Origin: Siphonodentalium dalli
Lineage: Eukaryota; Mollusca; Scaphopoda; Gadilida; Siphonodentaliidae
DNA: 64,000 nucleotides
Direction of reading: 5' to 3'
Assembly: GCA_032622095.1 (NCBI GenBank)
Contig: CP136063.1
Span: 35,750,106-35,814,105, forward strand
A program made the translations under genes and the position numbers. Of the stretch, positions 48,014 to 60,015 are shown one piece after another. The notes beneath the pieces were generated by a model, which was not told the DNA's origin, made no database searches, and was given only the letters and a program-made list of their open reading frames with translations. Every line of letters begins with the position of its first letter. Position 1 is the first letter of the stretch.

Positions 48014-48934
48014 TCTACTATACATTTTAAAACTTCGTATATATATATGTGTGTGTGTGTATATTGTTCGTCTATAGACTCGAAAACGGCTGGCTCGATT
48101 GAGCTCAAACTTCCATCTAAGGGTAAAAACAGACGGGAATCGTCGTCGCGGCGTTTTGGAGAAGCCCTGAGCACTCATTATCCACTCCCAATCATCAAAA
48201 TCACCGTCCTCGGCACTGCGGAGGTTAAGGCAGTCACGCTCTTTATATTGACCAAATTTGGCGTTGTTCACCGAGTAACGCTCTTTATTGTCATCGGCGT
48301 TGCTAAACGGTCACCTATGCGTACGAAACTACGGATGCAAAACGCACCGGAACCGGAATGCATTTATCTTGATTAAAAAGGCAGAATTAACTCATTGGAA
48401 AACAACAAATGCGTGTCGTGTGATTCTTATGTCTGTCGTTCCTAGGAACGGGGGAGATTTTCATCGAATCATACGGTTTAGCCAAATGAAATTTTTATTA
48501 GCCAAATTCGAAAAAGATTAGCCATTGGCTAATTTGGCTACCGACAGCGCGAACACTGATCATACCTCTTTTGGGACGGGGGGGGGGGGGGATTTAATCG
48601 GGTCAGTTTTTCCTCCCTAGGGACGGGTACCATCATTTCTCTTGATTAAAAGGGCAGAATTAACTCATTGAAAAACAAAAAAAATAGTTTAAAACAAAAA
48701 ATGCGTGTTGTGTGATTCTTATGTCTGTCGTTCCTAGGAAGGGGGGGATTTTCATCGTGTCAGTTTTTCCGCCCGATGTACCATAAATCATACCTCTTTT
48801 AGGGACGGGTACCACCATTTCTCTTGATTAAAAAGGCAGAATTAACTCATTGAAAAACAAAACATTAAAAAAGGCAGAATTTAAAAAATGTCATGTTTCT
48901 GACCAACCACGCCAGTGGCGGGCTAACCTGCTAG
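48014..48934 (+). mobile_element. Probable second Helitron-like element
   Basis: Starts TCTACTATACATTTTAAAAC after an A and ends in CTAG (48931-48934) before T. A CGCC-AGT-GGCG hairpin lies about 12 bp inside the end. The interior has about 2.3 tandem copies (from 48367, 48641, 48826) of a block with GGCAGAATTAACTCATTG, GTGTGATTCTTATGTCTGTC and GTTCCTAGGAA, and a run of 13 G at 48579. The first copy carries an extra 'TTAGCCAAAT'-rich block. No Rep/helicase frame. The 5' edge is a guess from the TC rule. Confidence 0.45.
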
Positions 48935-49214
48935 TAATATATAAAATGCAAGTGGCGATAGAAACATAAGCACATACAGACATTTAGATAACAGTTATGA
49001 TTTCACTACACCCCCTATCTGCGGTCATGAGTCGTTGCCTTGGGCGAACGTAACAACGTTGTTTGTGATTCTCGCTCGGCTGACCATGGCTATCATCTAC
49101 GTTCATCATCTACCCCCCGGGCGTTCGGCCACGCGATCTCCTCTGGTGGAACATTTAAATACCAGCGACACACGCACAGAATCACATTCACTTGTAGAGA
49201 TATAACTTTAGAAG

Positions 49215-49242
49215 ATGAGGATATTTGTCTCCGCGTTATGTG
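49215..49242 (+). CDS. Candidate first coding exon (weak)
   Basis: ATG with a nine-codon frame reading MRIFVSALC, ending one base into a codon at a consensus donor GTAAGT (49243-49248). The charged start followed by hydrophobic residues could begin a signal peptide. The phase (1) would match the TSR exons 12.7 kb downstream. A TATATAAA sits at about 48939, directly after the Helitron end. Against it: joined directly to the 61965 exon the hydrophobic stretch is too short, so another exon would be needed, and a bare ATG plus donor is common by chance. Confidence 0.2.
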
Positions 49243-49265
49243 GTAAGTTTAACCATTTCAGAAAC

Positions 49266-49436
49266 TAAATGTATTATATTCCACCCAATTATAAACTTAT
49301 ACGTAATGTATTATAATCCACTCAATTATAAACTATATGTATTATATTCCACTCAATTATAAACTATATGTATTATATTCCACTCAATTATAAACTATAT
49401 GTATTATATTCCACTCAATTATAAACTTATACGTTG
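49266..49436 (+). repeat. 32-bp minisatellite, about five copies
   Basis: Unit 'ATGTATTATATTCCACTCAA' plus 'TTATAAACTAT'. The inner copies are identical, the outer ones vary (ACTTATACG in place of ACTAT). Confidence 0.95.
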
Positions 49437-49912
49437 GGTTGGGTAATTATTCATATTGATGTTTCTTCATAGAAACATACAGACGATGGACTCTGTAAAG
49501 CTTAGTGCAGACGCGTTCATACTTGTATATATTGGAGTGATCTGTTCTAAGTTCAAAACGCTGTTGAACTTAACATCTGAATAATTGATAACTACTTTCA
49601 ATGAGTATTTAGTGTAGAACGGGTTAATTTATACAACACTCCCACACGGAGCCTCATCTGATCTGGACCCACGCATGCGACAATAATCAGTGCATCGTTC
49701 TCTATGTCCCGCTACGGCTCCAGAAATGGTTACAACTAGTTTCAAATTTGAAGCTGCTGTCCGATTTTACACCATACAACACTAAATAGTTACATTTCGG
49801 AAAATAATTAGAACGCAGCCACACGTGCATTCAGAGATTTTCTATAAATCGACTTTTAAAGTTGAAGTTGTAACAGGTTTTCAGTTTGTGTTTGGCTAGG
49901 AAACACTCCAAT
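49437..49912. other. Unannotated, no gene recognised
   Basis: No frame above background and no repeat seen. Confidence 0.55.
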
Positions 49913-50225
49913 GGTCCCCTCTTATAAAAACGTTCATGTGTCCGTCCCCTCTTATAACTAACGTGCATGTGTCAGTCCCCTATTATACAGAGAACGTTCA
50001 TGCTTCCGCCCCTCGTATAAAGAGCGTTCATGATTCCATCCCCTCTTACAGATAGCGTTAATGCTTCCGGCATATTATAAAGAGCGTTCATGCTTACGCC
50101 CTCTCGTATAAAGAGCGTTCATGCTTCCGCCCCCTGTTATAGAAAACGTTCATGCGTCCGTCCCCTCTTATAAAGAGCGTTCATACTTCCGTCCCCTCTT
50201 ATAGATAACGCTCATGCGTCCATCC
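49913..50225 (+). repeat. 35-bp minisatellite, about nine copies
   Basis: Unit approximately CCCCTCTTATAAAGAGCGTT followed by CATGCTTCCGT. The AAAGAGCGTT core is the reverse complement of the AACGCTCTTT word found in the MITE and in the 44-kb repeat. Copies vary mainly in that core (AAAAACGTT, AGATAGCGTT, GAAAACGTT). Confidence 0.9.
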
Positions 50226-50230
50226 CTGCG

Positions 50231-50925
50231 ACTGGACCAATGCTGCCATAGAGCCGATACTTGGTGATTGGATTGTTGTGTGAATTATAGCAGGTCTTGA
50301 TTCCGAAAGGGACAAAGCAAAGAAACTAATATTTTTAACCACTCAAATTCATTTATTTGTTCTCGTCTCTTAATAATTACTCAGATTATATATACAATAA
50401 AGTGCACGATGATTCAAGATAATTCGCCAGATAGATCCAGAAACTATCTACAGCTTTTGGCTAGAGTTATGCTAAACGTGGGTCTGCACGCCTCTGAATG
50501 TATGTCATTTAGCCATATAACAAATCTTCGAGCAGACGAGACCAACCCTGACATAATGTAACCGCAAATATACCGACATACTACTTCCTTAAGCAGCCTT
50601 GCATCGTACCAGATTCATCTGAGTCAGTTGAAAACAAATTCGGACACCACCACCCAATCCCCGGCGAAATTCCAGGTGACATATATGATACAAAACTATA
50701 TTCGGTAACTCTGTGATGTTGAGGATGTTGACACCTATCGCAACACCTATAGGAAACAATAGATGCTGGATGAACAGCACGACCCCACTCGAAGCACGAT
50801 GAACGTATATGTTTATTCTTATAAACTGTATAACACACAGTGTTAAGAAGTACAAAAACGTATACGTTGGGCCGGTCTTCTCCCAACGTACTATATAACC
50901 CAATTATTCAATTAAGTTTATTTAG
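50231..50925 (+). repeat. Segmental duplication, copy 2
   Basis: Counterpart of 47050-47679. Keeps the block 50807-50888 missing from copy 1 and lacks about 15 bp near 50670. It abuts a minisatellite on the left, and its right edge lies inside a LINE 3' fragment, so at least copy 1 seems to have broken within that LINE. Confidence 0.9.
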
Positions 50926-51169
50926 CAACCTCCTGTCAGATAAAGTTCAAAATTACATTGCTAGTTCCAAAAACTGCTCTTGTGGAAACGGAGAAGAAAA
51001 CGCCATCCATTATTTCTTTGATTGTTGCCCAGATTCGATCCCAAGAATTCGCCTATTAAACAAATTACTTCCCTATAATATTTACTCACTAAACATTCTG
51101 CTATTTGGAGACCCTACTCTTCGTGATTGCGAATTTTTTTTTCTTAGCTGTACAATCATTCATCCGTGA
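50889..51169 (+). pseudogene. Non-LTR retrotransposon ORF2 C-terminal fragment
   Basis: The open frame ending at 51169 contains 'SCGNGEENAIHYFFDCCPD' and then 'LLFGDPTL', the Cys/His box (CxCG..E..H....Cp) and following 'LL.G...' segment seen at the C-terminus of many invertebrate LINE ORF2 proteins. No reverse transcriptase precedes it, so it is a 5'-truncated fragment. The frame extends left to 50840, but the part before about 50889 is not clearly LINE. It differs in sequence from the LINE at 54.5 kb. Confidence 0.65.
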
Positions 51170-51640
51170 GACAATAGTAGATTCAATCCACTAACTATTG
51201 AGATCATTTATATATACAAGCCGGCTAATTGACTCAAACATACACGACTTCCAAACCAATACATATATAAACTCAAGACTAACTCGTGGTGAGGAACGAC
51301 CGGTGTAATGTACATGTATATATGTTCAACTTGCTTTTGGTAATCATGTTGCAATGTCATTATTCTTGATTTATTTTTCAGTGTAATAACAACGGGAGAG
51401 GAGGTACTCATAAGTGAGTCAGCACTTGTCCTCCAATCCCATTGTCTGTATACAAATGTATGTGTTATTTCCTATGTGTTATTGAAATTAGACAAATAAT
51501 ATGTTTAATCTAATCACGTTCTGCGAACGTGTACTTGACTACAGGGTTTCACTTTGGATGAGGGAGGGTGCCCACATTTGAATTGCACCTCCTTTTAGCT
51601 ATACCAAATATTTTCACTTAAAATAGGAAAATACGCAACG
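51170..51640. other. Unannotated, no gene recognised
   Basis: Possibly the LINE 3' UTR at first. No repeat or frame recognised. Confidence 0.5.
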
Positions 51641-52245
51641 GAAATTTTGATCAAAGTTTGTGTCAGATACCCCACCCATCCCGACCTCAACCTCTCCTAT
51701 CGCGACGTCGCTGTCATCATGTATATGTCTGCAGTCTACAAGACGACATTAGTGCTACAGACGGAGACTTGATGACAGGGACGCGGCGACAGGGTGTGGT
51801 TTGGGGGATGAGGTGTCTCACGCCCAACTTTTGTAAAAATGTTCAGCAGTTGGAAATTTCATACCTGACACAACATTACTTGGAAATTTCACACCATCAT
51901 TATATTGAAATTGTTCTCGTATTTTGATTTTCCAACAGTTACTTATTGGGAAATGTTTTGTTTTTAGACCAACATTTGCACATTTTCCTAGTTTTGGATA
52001 ATTTGTGTGACTGAAATGGCTATATGTTGTTATGTGTAATGGCTATATGTTGAAATGGCTATATGTTGAAATGGCTATATGTTGAAATGGCTATATGTTG
52101 GAAATTTTCCAACTTTATGGGGGTGTCACGTCGGAAATTTCAAATAATTGGAAAGGTTGATACCAGTCTAGATGCTATAATTTTGCAGTTTTCTGGTTCA
52201 GATTAAAAAGTGTTCTCACATCGGGCCAAAACATGGTCGGCCGGG
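51641..52245 (-). mobile_element. Diverged inverted relative of the 9.9-kb TIR element
   Basis: On the - strand it follows the 9924-11405 element: a CGGCCGACCATG block, AAAACTGCAAAATTATAGC, 'AGCATCTAGACTGG', TTGGAAAATTTCCAAC, 'AGGAAAATGTGCAAATGTTGG', AATGTTGTGTCAGGTATGAA and AAAGTTGG..GTGAGACACC, in the same order. Terminal inverted repeats are not evident, so it is partial or old. Confidence 0.7.
52011..52100 (+). repeat. 18-bp minisatellite inside the TIR-element relative
   Basis: GAAATGGCTATATGTTG repeated four to five times. The corresponding place in the 9.9-kb copy has a single GGAAATTTC-type word instead, so the expansion happened after the copies separated. Confidence 0.9.
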
Positions 52246-53133
52246 AGTTAGATGACTGTATGAGTTTGTTTTTATGTGTAAGCAATATTTGCGAAGTGGG
52301 TGTCTGACCAGGTAACACGTTGTCCAGACGTAGTGAACACCAAACCTGGCACACCGGAATGACAAAAACAAGTCAAAGTGAGATGCCGGCAGGTAGACCA
52401 GAGGCCTTTTGGAAAAGTCAAATGAGGATAAGAGCAAAAAACGGCTTAAAACATATTTGTCAAAAGAATCGTTCACGCAATACTGCTGGACACATAATAC
52501 ACGGGCTATATATGTTGCAATGTCTCCTCTACACAACACTATGCTTGGCAATATTTTAAGTTCCCGTCCCGATGACTCAGTAAGTAAGGCACATGGTACT
52601 AAATGGAGGGGACCTCGATGACCCAGTCAGCAAGGTGCACGAACTCCCACGCGGAAACCCCGAGGTCCCAGTCATCAACGTGTATGACCCTCTTACGGGT
52701 TGGATCCCGGTGCCTCAACCGGTAAGGTGCATGGTATTCTCATGGAAGGACACGGGTGATATAATTAGTAAGTCGTATACAATCTTATGGAGGGGACCCC
52801 GGTATCCAATATTACTACGGAGGCGGCCCCGGTGCGTCAACCAGCAAGGCGCATGGCCATAAACCTTAATTTCTTATCTGGTACCCAACATAAATCAGTT
52901 TGTGGTGTATCTATGACACAAAGGTTTGTCAGCCACCAAGTAATGTAATTATATATATATTTATAATATCAAATAACATATATGTAGTGGGGTTGTATAT
53001 ATAGTCCAAAGCAACCCCGAAACTCAACACTAGGATGTGATACTAACATAAGATAATAAATTGTTTGTATATTATATTAATAAATGTGTTAAAGTCTATA
53101 CATATTAATAATGCCATATAGGCAGTGTGCTTG
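52246..53133. other. No gene; degenerate GC-richer repeat at 52580-52862
   Basis: Within 52580-52862 the words CAGYAAGGYGCATGG and GGAGGGGACC(C/T)CG recur three to four times at irregular spacing. Frames across it (79-111 codons) differ on every strand and are not credible. Confidence 0.55.
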
Positions 53134-53215
53134 TTAAAAATAATAACAGGTAGTAAAGTTCCTCAAAGTAGTAACATGTAGTAAAGTTCCTCAAAGTAGT
53201 AACAGGTAGACTAGT
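53134..53215 (+). repeat. 30-bp minisatellite, about 2.5 copies
   Basis: GTAGTAAAGTTCCTCAAA followed by GTAGTAACA(T/G), repeated in tandem. Confidence 0.85.
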
Positions 53216-54498
53216 TTATAGCATTTATAGTTAATAAGTGATGGAAAAGTCTAGTTTATAACTATGCCCTTGTTGTTATCGGGTGGTATCTGAATCCAAC
53301 GAGATCGCATCGCGCGTATAAATTCCTACATTTTAAATATTTCCGCGCTATCATATATGCGAATTTTACATATTAAATATCGGTATACACAAATTATGGC
53401 ATCCAGGTGAGACATAAAAATCTCTTGCGGAAAACAGACGAACACGGACGGAATGTCGGCCACAAAACGTTATCCGACATTATATTAAATATGTATTAGC
53501 GACTTTTATGTGTCAAGGAGTTGATTGTATGCGCGGCTGGAGTTGGACCGTTGGAGTCCGCAATATTTATAACAACCAACGCTATCCAAATACATGCACA
53601 CGCACGTGGTTATATGCTTGACACTCTGGGGTCCGGAGCCCCCGTCTTTGTATAAATATGTAAACCATAATATTTATATACTTATTAAAAGATACCAACA
53701 CTGAACATTTTAAATTATCGAATTATCCACACTATCGTGACAGGTTATTTCGTTTACTTGATCAAGGGAGGTCCCGTTGTTTGATCATCGGCAACCATAA
53801 GTCCGTATTAAAATAAATAATAAATAAACAAATCCTCATGCAACACAGCAGCCCCGGGTCAAAGGCCAAACATGCAGCAAGCATCCACACATCACACGAC
53901 AACATGTCCATCTTACACTTGTCATGATAATTGATAAATAGGGCTGTTGTTAGTAAGTAATTCAATTACAAACCTATACATATGACATGGTGAACGCTCT
54001 TTACGTAGAGTATATAACATTTATGTATATATATGGTACATCGGTTGGAATTGTGTTCAAAGTTCCCATGCATACAATTTGTTATCGTGATAGCAGACAA
54101 AAGCGTGGGCCATCCCACATACAGGTATACAATCAACATCCATACGTTAAATGGTTTGTTGGTTAACGGGTCCTGTTTCTAAAGTGGTGTTGACATGTGG
54201 AACTATGTAAACATGTCATATTTACTGAATTTGAGTGTTTATTTTTTTAGTGTTTATTTTTTGACTTATCGTACTAGCTTGATAGCACAGAAGGAATCAA
54301 TTGTTTGGAAAATGTTTACTAAGTCCGTTCCGAAATCATATTTTTGTACCGAAAGTTGGTCCTATAAAAAAATGTTTGGCCACAGCAGCTCATCAGGTAC
54401 ACTTCTGGTCTATAACATATATAAAGCAATCTGTTATTTCATATATGGTTTCGGGAGTTAAGTGCACTCAGATATGGAAACCGATTTGAGCAGTTTGA
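53216..54498. other. Unannotated, no gene recognised
   Basis: Includes one AACGCTCTTTACG word (53993) and frames up to 88 codons (54195-54461) that are not recognisable. The 5' limit of the LINE could lie up to 100 bp left of 54499. Confidence 0.5.
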
Positions 54499-56477
54499 TT
54501 GGCCGTATTGGAATGCACAGACCACCTTAATATACCAATTAGTTCAGAAGAGATATATGTTGTTGTCGGGGTTATGAAATCAAACAAGGCTGCAGGTCTC
54601 GACAAAGTGAACAACAGTTACAATAAATCCACACTTAATATATTACTGCCATTTTGTACTAGGTTATTTAATTTAATTCTTGATACTGGATTTTTTCCTG
54701 ATGTCTGGACAACCGGTATGATTAAGCCCTTAAAAATAAGGGTGACAGATTATGTCCCGACTCTTATAGAGGCATAACATTACTGAGTTGCGTCGGTAAG
54801 CTATTTACTGGTATTATCAACAAAAGACTTAGTAGTTACGTAGAAGAAAACCACATACTTAAAGATAATCAATCCGGTTTTCGGAAAGGTAGATCTACAT
54901 TAGACAACATCTTTATTTTATACAGTTTCACAGATATATATATTTGCGGAATGGGAGACAACTTTATTGCTCATTTATAGATTTCAACAAAGCGTTTGAT
55001 ACTGTTTGGAGACAGGGCCTATGGGTAAAACTTTTACGAAATGGCATAAACGGTAGGATTTTCAAAGTTATTCGTAACATGTTTCAATCAACTAAATCTT
55101 GTGTATTGAAAGGTGACGTAAGATCTGAGTATTTTCCATATAATATAGGTGTTAAACAGGGAATGAACATGCCACCTTTACTCTTTTCAATGTATTTGAA
55201 TAATCTTGAAGACTTCTTAGAAAGTTTCGCTGTGGATGGACTCAAGTACTTGAATGATCAAACCTTTAAACATATTGATTGTTATCTGAAACGTTGGTGC
55301 ATCTTGTACGCTGATGACACCGCTTTATTGGCGGATAACCCTACGGAAATGCAGCGACTTCTTGATGCGTTTGCAGACTATTGCGAATCGTGGGAACTTA
55401 CCATCAACGCGCTAAAGACAAAGGTTATGGTTGTCGGAAATAAACGTCTCCACACGCCCCCAAAGTTAATCTTGAACGGTAACGAGCTTGAAATTGTTGA
55501 CGAATTTACATACCTTGGTATTGACTTGTTCTTTAACGGCATAATTTGTCGTGCAGTCAAGAAAACTCGGACAAAAGCTACCAAAGCAATGTATGCGCTA
55601 CTTTCGAAAGTGCGCAATCTTCATTTATCTGTCGATTTGTCTTTGAAACTGTTTGACTATCTAGTCCAACCGATTTTATTGTACGGTTGTAAGATTTTGG
55701 GATTCGAAAATAGTCGCGATATTGAAACGGTGCACCTAGGATTTTGTAAAACATTGACGAATATGAAAAGTAGCACGCCGAGTTATATGGTTTACGGAGA
55801 GCTAGGCCGATGGCCACTCTCTATTGAAGATAATGACCTCATATTGGTGTCGGATTGTAAAGAAAGATACAGGTATATCATCAGTACTTTATAAATTACT
55901 GCTTGAATTGCACAAAACTAAACGCGTACGTTATATTGATCACATTTCAGGAGTTATCGAGTCAGATAATCTTAAGGATAACTGGGACAACCCATCTCAT
56001 CTGTCATGCAGCTCCTTTAGAAGATTTAATGATACACTAATTCAAGAGTTTAGAACTCAGTGGCGAAACGATGTTGATTCTTCAGATAGAGGGGAGTTTT
56101 ATAAACATCTCAAAGTACAGCCTTCAATTAGCTGGCACTACATGAACATGCCATTTGGCATGATGGTCTACTTTCCGAAAATGAGAACGTCCAATCATAC
56201 ATTATGTATTGAGACCGTTAGATGGAAAAAACGGAATCGCAAACAAAAAAGCGGCAACAAAGATAGTTCATGCGCACGTTGTAACGCCTTGCTATGCGAT
56301 GAATTCCATTTTATTATTCTGTGTCCGCAACTTGAACAATTACGAGAAAAATACATTCCGAAGGCATGTTATGACGAACCTTCGAGGGAACTCTTATTCG
56401 AACTTCTTAACTTGACCAGCCCTGACATATTAAAACATTTGGCGATCTTTATAAAACTCGGGTGGAAATTTTTTTAA
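54499..56477 (+). pseudogene. LINE ORF2 reverse transcriptase, frameshifted
   Basis: Order of blocks: 'MKSNKAAGLDKV' (54571 on), 'SYRGITLLSCVGKLF' (in the third frame near 54764), 'QSGFRKGRST' (54881), 'FIDFNKAFDTVWRQGLW' (54974), 'NIGVKQGMNMPPLLFSMYLN' (55145) and the catalytic YADD (55307-55318, 'CILYADDTALLADN'). A C-terminal Cys/His box follows, 'CARC....CDEFHFIILCP' (about 56275-56330). The stop is TAA at 56475-56477. At least three frameshifts: near 54730 (in an A-rich run), near 54930-54944 (in a TA run) and near 55840. The conserved FADD/YADD box and the QG motif are intact, so decay is recent. It would copy its RNA at a nicked target if it were whole; it cannot be expressed as is. 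Confidence 0.9.
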
Positions 56478-56758
56478 TAAAAAGGACACAATTATGAATG
56501 ATGAATAAGATACGTAATAAATGCAAATATTGTTTGTTTGTAGCTTTATTGTGTGTGTGTTTTGTATATGTTTAGTGTATGCTAATGCTGCATGTTTGTT
56601 TATTTCAATGTCTCAAATGTTCCTTGTATGTTTACAACCTCTAGGTTATTGTGAGCATTTATATAATGTTATTTTTGTGTAAATAGTGTAAATAGTTAAC
56701 CCATCGCTCATGTTCCAGTAAAAATGGCTGAGAATAAAGCATAATTCAATTCATTCAC
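54499..56758 (+). mobile_element. 5'-truncated LINE (non-LTR retrotransposon)
   Basis: A reverse-transcriptase remnant is followed by about 280 bp of 3' UTR with two AATAAA-like words and a terminal AATTCAATTCATTC run, in place of poly(A), as in several invertebrate LINE families that end in short repeats. No endonuclease domain precedes it. Clade not assigned. Target duplication not found. Confidence 0.85.
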
Positions 56759-57360
56759 TAATTTAACTTGTATCGGTAATTCCAATGTAACAATGGTTTT
56801 TGAAATGCGGAGTCCCATTGCTGTGAAGTTATTCATAACTCACTTCTGTAGCATTTATTCAGCGTCGGGGGTGGGGGGTGGGGGCATGTGGCCAATGTGT
56901 ACGTTAGGGGCCCGCACATGGCGATCTAATTCAGAGCCTTTTATTATGTTTTCAGATTTAATTTTTGAAGTTATTTTTAGAACTCATTGCTCGATTTAAC
57001 AAAACAAATTTATTTGTTGTTAAACTGAATGTTTTTATTTTAAATCTCAATTTTTAGAAACTAACGAAGTTATTACACATCTGCAAGGGTACTCCAAATC
57101 ACCAGACCAAATTTGGTTGAAATTTGACCAGGCTCTGTGAGAACAAATCGCGAACAGGCACATAGTTATATAGACACGACTGTATATATGACATATGAAC
57201 AATGTCAGTCTATTTCTTTTCCATTCATACTTGTTGATACTTGTAGTTTTTAGACTGTTATGTTATTTCAGATAAACTCACTTCGAATGCCTTGTTTCCC
57301 TTTAACTGTCAGCCTTCATATCTTAAAAGGCGTTCTTAGAATAAGTATGCTATAAATATT
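56759..57360. other. Unannotated, no gene recognised
   Basis: AT-rich, one G-rich stretch at 56868-56884. No frame or repeat of note. Confidence 0.55.
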
Positions 57361-57700
57361 CTCATCGTGTCAGCGTATATGTTCTTGTACAGTGTTCGTT
57401 GTATCAAGAGTGTTACAAATGAAGTTTTTACGATTAATATGCTCATCGTGTCAGCGTATATGTTCTTGTACAGTGTTCGTTGTATCAAGCCTGTGTGTTA
57501 CAAATGAAGTTTTTACGATTAATATGCTCATCGTGACAATGTATATGTCATTGTACAGTGTTCGTTGTATTAAGCCTGTGTGTTACAAATGAAGTTTTTA
57601 CTATTAATATGCTCATCGTGTCAGCGTATATGTTCTTGTACAGTGTTCGTTGTATCAAGCCTGCATGTGTTACAAATGCAGTCTTTTACTATTAATATTC
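57361..57700 (+). repeat. Tandem repeat, about 84 bp x 4
   Basis: Units begin CTCATCGTGTCAGCGTATAT at 57361, 57442, 57527 and 57612. Lengths 81-86 bp differ by insertion of CTGTGTG or CTGCATGTG before TTACAAATG. Confidence 0.95.
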
Positions 57701-58239
57701 ACGTTTCTTCGACTGGTACATCTTTGAACGCACACTAAGTGCTCACAGCTTGGAACTTTGAAGATGCTCTGCGCTCTCTGTGTATAATTGATACTAGTAT
57801 GGCATATCATAATTAACTTAAAGGGGGCATCGATATAGGAGGAGCTTATGTTGCAAGGTAATATGTTTTCTTCACTTATTTACAATGGGTGGGGCTTAAA
57901 CCATAGCCAATTTTGGATTTTTAAAGCATTTTCGATTGGAAAGATATCCTTTTTAAACACTTTCGGATATGTATTTTGAATTTTTTTTGACAAAGTTTGA
58001 AAGGGGCCTTGACAAATTGTCATATCAATTGTGTTATTGTTGTTGGATGCGCCGCCGGGAAGAAAGCGAGAATCGTCACACAATTTAAAAGTCATATATG
58101 GAACATTGACATGCTCTCCCGTATTCTTGTTTGAGATGAGGATTGTCTGTCTAGCATTGCGCTGCTACTCAAATTCGCGTGCTGTAATTTGATTATATGT
58201 TGACTTAGTAATGCATCTTTTCACAGCGATGCTAATGTG
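57701..58239. other. Unannotated, no gene recognised
   Basis: Single-copy-looking DNA between two arrays. The longest frame, 71 codons on the - strand, is not recognised. Confidence 0.55.
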
Positions 58240-60015
58240 CAGTTATGCCGATGACCGCAGAAAACATAGCCGCTCGCACTCCCACGCTCACAGTCACGTA
58301 CACAGTCACAGACACGGTATGTATTCTCCACTACATGACATAGCCACCCGCACTCCGACTCACAGTCACTAATACAATCATATATACTGTATGTATTCAC
58401 CACGATAACGACATAGCCACCCGCACTCCGACACACAGTCACTAATACAATCATATATACTGTATGTATTCACCACGATAACGACATAGGAACAATAACT
58501 GTCACAAACACAGTCATTGACCCGGTATGTATTATCCACAGCACGACATAGCCACCCGCACTCTCAGTCACAAACACAGCCATGGACCAGGTGTGTATTA
58601 TCCACAGCACGGCATAGCCACCCGCACTCTCAGTCACAAACACTCAGCCATGGACCCGGTATGTATTATCCACAGCACGACATAGCCACCCGCACTCTCA
58701 GTCACAAACACAGTCATGGACCAGGTGTGTATTATCCACAGTACGACATAGCCATCCGCACCCATACAGTCACAAACACTCAGCCATGGACCCGGTATGT
58801 ATTATCCACAGCACGACATAGCCACCCGCACTCTCAGTCACAAACACAGTCATGGACCAGGTGTGTATTATCCACAGCACGACATAGCCACCCGCACCCA
58901 TACAGTCACAAACACTCAGTCATGGGCCGGGTATGTATTATCCACTACACGACATAGCCACCCGCACCCATACAATCACAAACACTCAGCCATGGACCCG
59001 GTATGTATTATCCACAGCACGACATAGCCACCCGCACTCTCAGTCACAAACACAGTCATGGACCCGGTATGTATTATCCACAGCACGACATAGCCACCCG
59101 CACTCTCAGTCACAAACACAGTCATGGACCAGGTGTGTATTATCCACAGCACGACATAGCCACCCTCTCCCATACAGTCACAAACACTCAGTCATGGGCC
59201 GGGTATGTATTATCCACTACACGACATAGCCACCCGCACCCATACAGTCACAAACACTCAGCCATGGACCCGGTATGTATTACACACAGCATGACATAGC
59301 CACCCGCACTCTCAGTCACAAACACAGTCATGGACCAGGTATGTATTATCCACAGCACGACATAGCCATCCGCACCCATACAGTCACAAATACACAGTCA
59401 TGGGCCGGGTATGTATTATCCACTACACGACATAGCCATCCGCACCCATACAGTCACAAACACTCAGCCATGGACCCGGTATGTATTACACACAGCATGA
59501 CATAACCACCCGCACTCTCAGTCACAAACACAGTCATTGACCAGGTATGTATTATCCACAGCACGACATAGCCATCCGCACCCATACAGTCACAAAAACA
59601 CAGTCATGGGCCGGGTATGTATTATCCACTACACGACATAGCCACCCGCACCCATACAGTCACAAACACTCAGCCATGGACCCGATATGTATTACACACA
59701 GCATGACATAGCCACCCCGCACTCACACCGTCACAAACACAGTCATTGACCGGTATGTATTATCCACTACACGGTATAGCCGACCGCATTCGGATTTACA
59801 CAGTCACAAATACAGTTATAGGCACGGTTTTCATTTTCCACTAAACGACATAGCCACGCCGCACTCCCAACCACACAGTCACACACACATTCATAGGTAG
59901 AGAATATTTTCGCCACTATAACGACAAACACTCACAGTCATTGGCCCTGTATGTATTATCCACTACACAACATAGCCACCCGCACTCACACGGTAACAAA
60001 TACAATCATGGAGAC
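58240..60015 (+). repeat. Satellite, 65-70 bp monomers, about 25 copies
   Basis: Monomer core GTATGTATTATCCAC, (A)CACGACATAGCCACCCGCA, CAGTCACAAACAC, CAGTCATGGACC. Two classes interleave: a 65-bp class with 'CTCTCAGTCACAAACACAG' and a 69-70-bp class with 'CCCATACAGTCACAAACAC' and often GGGCCGGG. The ends (before 58520 and after 59750) are more diverged. Open frames of 76-146 codons arise because monomers lack stops in some phases and are read as 'ARHSHPHSQSQTQ'-like repeats. I do not consider them genes. Confidence 0.95.

Noticed and set aside
47861-48376. 171-codon + frame
   Set aside because: Runs from a palindrome flank across the putative Helitron start and a GT microsatellite. No domain, and overlapped by equally long frames on the other strand.
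58517-59505. Frames of 76-146 codons with a repetitive 'ARHSHPHSQSQTQ' type product
   Set aside because: They arise from a tandem repeat with stop-free phases, change phase between monomer classes, and lack start and splice context.
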